The position numbers were made by a program, and so were the translations under genes. DNA of 14,788 nucleotides from Candidatus Falkowiibacteriota bacterium (lineage in GTDB: Bacteria > Patescibacteriota > Patescibacteriia > Patescibacteriales > UBA12465): the NCBI GenBank assembly GCA_026396945.1, contig JAPLVX010000065.1, forward strand, positions 1 to 14,788. The letters are read 5' to 3'. Within the stretch, counting starts at the first letter, position 1; each line of letters begins with the position of its first letter. Under the pieces are notes generated by a model. The model was not told the origin of the DNA, searched no databases, and saw nothing but the letters and a program-made list of their open reading frames with translations. Of this stretch, positions 13,962 to 14,788 are shown piece after piece.

Positions 13962-14147
13962 ATGAATAAACTTAGCCAATACATAAAAGAGTCGGTGGCC
14001 GAAATGAAAAAAGTCACCTGGCCGACCAAAAAAGAAACCTATAACTACACCCTAATAGTCATTGGTTTAAGCGTGGGCGTGGCCGCTTTCTTGGGCGCCT
14101 TGGATTTAATTTTTGGTTGGGGCCTGCAATTTGTTATCATTAAATAA
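13962..14147 (+). CDS. secE: Protein translocase subunit SecE
   Basis: SecE is the small essential subunit that clamps SecY in the Sec translocon. The 61-residue protein is of the short, single-membrane-helix type. It has an amphipathic N-terminal helix (MNKLSQYIKESVAEMKKVTWPT), where the KKVTWPTKKE motif at 17-26 is the family signature, and then a membrane segment at about 30-58. It is followed 54 bp later by nusG, the classic bacterial order secE-nusG-rplK. It starts a transcript from the promoter at 13885. No Shine-Dalgarno sequence is present. Confidence 0.95.
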   Translation: MNKLSQYIKESVAEMKKVTWPTKKETYNYTLIVIGLSVGVAAFLGALDLIFGWGLQFVIIK

Positions 14148-14149
14148 AA

Positions 14150-14191
14150 CGCGGCTAGTCTTCTTAAATAAGATGATTAGTATAGTCCGCG
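14150..14191 (+). promoter_or_regulatory. Hairpin in secE-nusG gap
   Basis: CTAGTCTTCTT (14155-14165) pairs with AAGATGATTAG (14170-14180), 11 positions with one T-T mismatch and one G-U, around a 4-base loop. Outside it CGCGG (14150-14154) pairs with CCGCG (14187-14191), leaving a 6-base bulge. It ends 10 bases before the nusG ATG and lacks a U-tract, so it may affect nusG translation or mRNA processing, not termination. Confidence 0.5.
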
Positions 14192-14201
14192 CTTAGTCTC
14201 T

Positions 14202-14747
14202 ATGGCTAAACAAATATTAAACTTAGGTCGGCGCTGGTATGTCCTGCATACTTACTCCGGCTACGAAGAGAATGTCGCCCAGAACTTAAAACAAAGAGTT
14301 GAATCTTTGGATATGGAGGACAAGATCTTCAACATTTTAATCCCGACGGAAAAAAAGATTAAAATTAAAAATGGTAAACGCAAAGTGGTCGAAGAAAAAA
14401 TCTTTCCCGGCTACATTCTAGTGGAGATGATCGTGACCGATGAGTCTTGGTATATTGTCCGCAATACGCCGAACGTAACCGGTTTTATCGGCACCGGGAC
14501 CATCCCGACCCCAATCAGCGAAGAGGAAGTTAAGGCCCTGCAGAAAAGAATGGGCGTGGAAGATCCGAAATTCAAAATTGATGTTATTGTGGGGACGCCG
14601 GTTAAAATTAACGAAGGACCGTTTAAAAACATGGAGGGAAAAGTTACTAATATTGATGAGGCTAAAGGTAAAATTAAAGTTTCGGTGTCAATGTTCGGAC
14701 GTGAAACGCCGGTCGAATTAGATTTCTTACAAATTAAGAAAATATAA
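14202..14747 (+). CDS. nusG: Transcription termination/antitermination factor NusG
   Basis: NusG binds RNA polymerase near the upstream fork and links it to ribosomes or Rho. The 181 residues match the normal length. The NGN domain runs from RWYVLHTYSGYEENVAQNLK (11-30) through EEKIFPGYILVEM (64-76) to VRNTPNVTGFIG (86-97). The KOW domain spans about 129-157 (VGTPVKINEGPFKNMEGKV), followed by VSMFGRETPVELDFLQI (162-178), which closes the domain. It is second in the secE operon; rplK is expected next but lies beyond the right edge. Only 41 bases follow the stop, holding an A-run and then a GC-rich stretch cut by the edge. Confidence 0.98.
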   Translation: MAKQILNLGRRWYVLHTYSGYEENVAQNLKQRVESLDMEDKIFNILIPTEKKIKIKNGKRKVVEEKIFPGYILVEMIVTDESWYIVRNTPNVTGFIGTGTIPTPISEEEVKALQKRMGVEDPKFKIDVIVGTPVKINEGPFKNMEGKVTNIDEAKGKIKVSVSMFGRETPVELDFLQIKKI

Positions 14748-14788
14748 GAAAAAAAAATAAGTAAAGGTGCGCGGCGCTTCTCCGCCCC

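Noticed and set aside
1..14788. Reassigned UGA codon (Gly), as in SR1/Gracilibacteria
   Set aside because: All conserved genes are full length without in-frame TGA, so the standard bacterial code fits.
14748..14788. Start of an rplK leader or GC-rich hairpin at the right edge
   Set aside because: Only 41 bases are available; a short GGCG/CGCC pairing is possible but cut by the edge and cannot be supported.

Overview
The window looks like a piece of a streamlined bacterial chromosome of the Candidate Phyla Radiation (Patescibacteria). This is inferred from gene content and style, not from a database match. The genes are compact and AT-rich. None of the 16 start codons has a convincing Shine-Dalgarno sequence, and none of the 15 visible stop codons is TGA. 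The gene set mixes core translation and transcription functions (metG, rpmA, secE, nusG, rsmI, pyrG) with proteins common in these lineages: a SIMPL-domain protein, an ATP-grasp ligase, CvpA with CtpA, a one-pass beta-propeller protein and a large helical membrane protein of unknown function. There are no tRNA, rRNA, transposase, phage or CRISPR features.

Layout. Positions 1-5455 are all on the minus strand. metG is followed by a membrane-anchored WD40-like (PD40) protein and an AlkD-like DNA alkylation repair protein. A SIMPL-domain membrane protein then has its own extended -10 promoter, and an ATP-grasp ligase runs off the left edge. From 5533 the plus strand carries rpmA (ribosomal protein L27) and a small acidic orphan protein, each with a near-consensus promoter and a terminator hairpin. 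At 6586-9116 the minus strand carries pyrG followed 9 bp later by an FkbM-type methyltransferase. At 9123-9568 a second small orphan gene on the plus strand has its own promoter, and its terminator overlaps the 3' end of ctpA. At 9558-13851 a minus-strand cluster reads, in transcription order, unknown membrane protein, rsmI, cvpA, ctpA. At 13885 a TTGACA-17-TATATT promoter starts the secE-nusG operon; rplK would be expected just beyond the right edge.

The most interesting places are near 11.34-11.52 kb. The rsmI reading frame ends early, but the other frame encodes a typical RsmI C-terminal strand (KGEFVLVTYK, stop), so a one-base change in a G5 run would restore it. Directly after it, the whole rsmI-cvpA gap is a 123-bp dyad with an 18-bp perfect outer arm and a repeated GAGCGAA motif in both arms. 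Also notable are a terminator-like hairpin in the secE leader, a structured secE-nusG gap, a leader hairpin on rpmA, and two small monocistronic orphan genes with unusually clear promoters. I did not find a clear new multi-gene system; the novelty candidates are these RNA/DNA structures and the unknown proteins.
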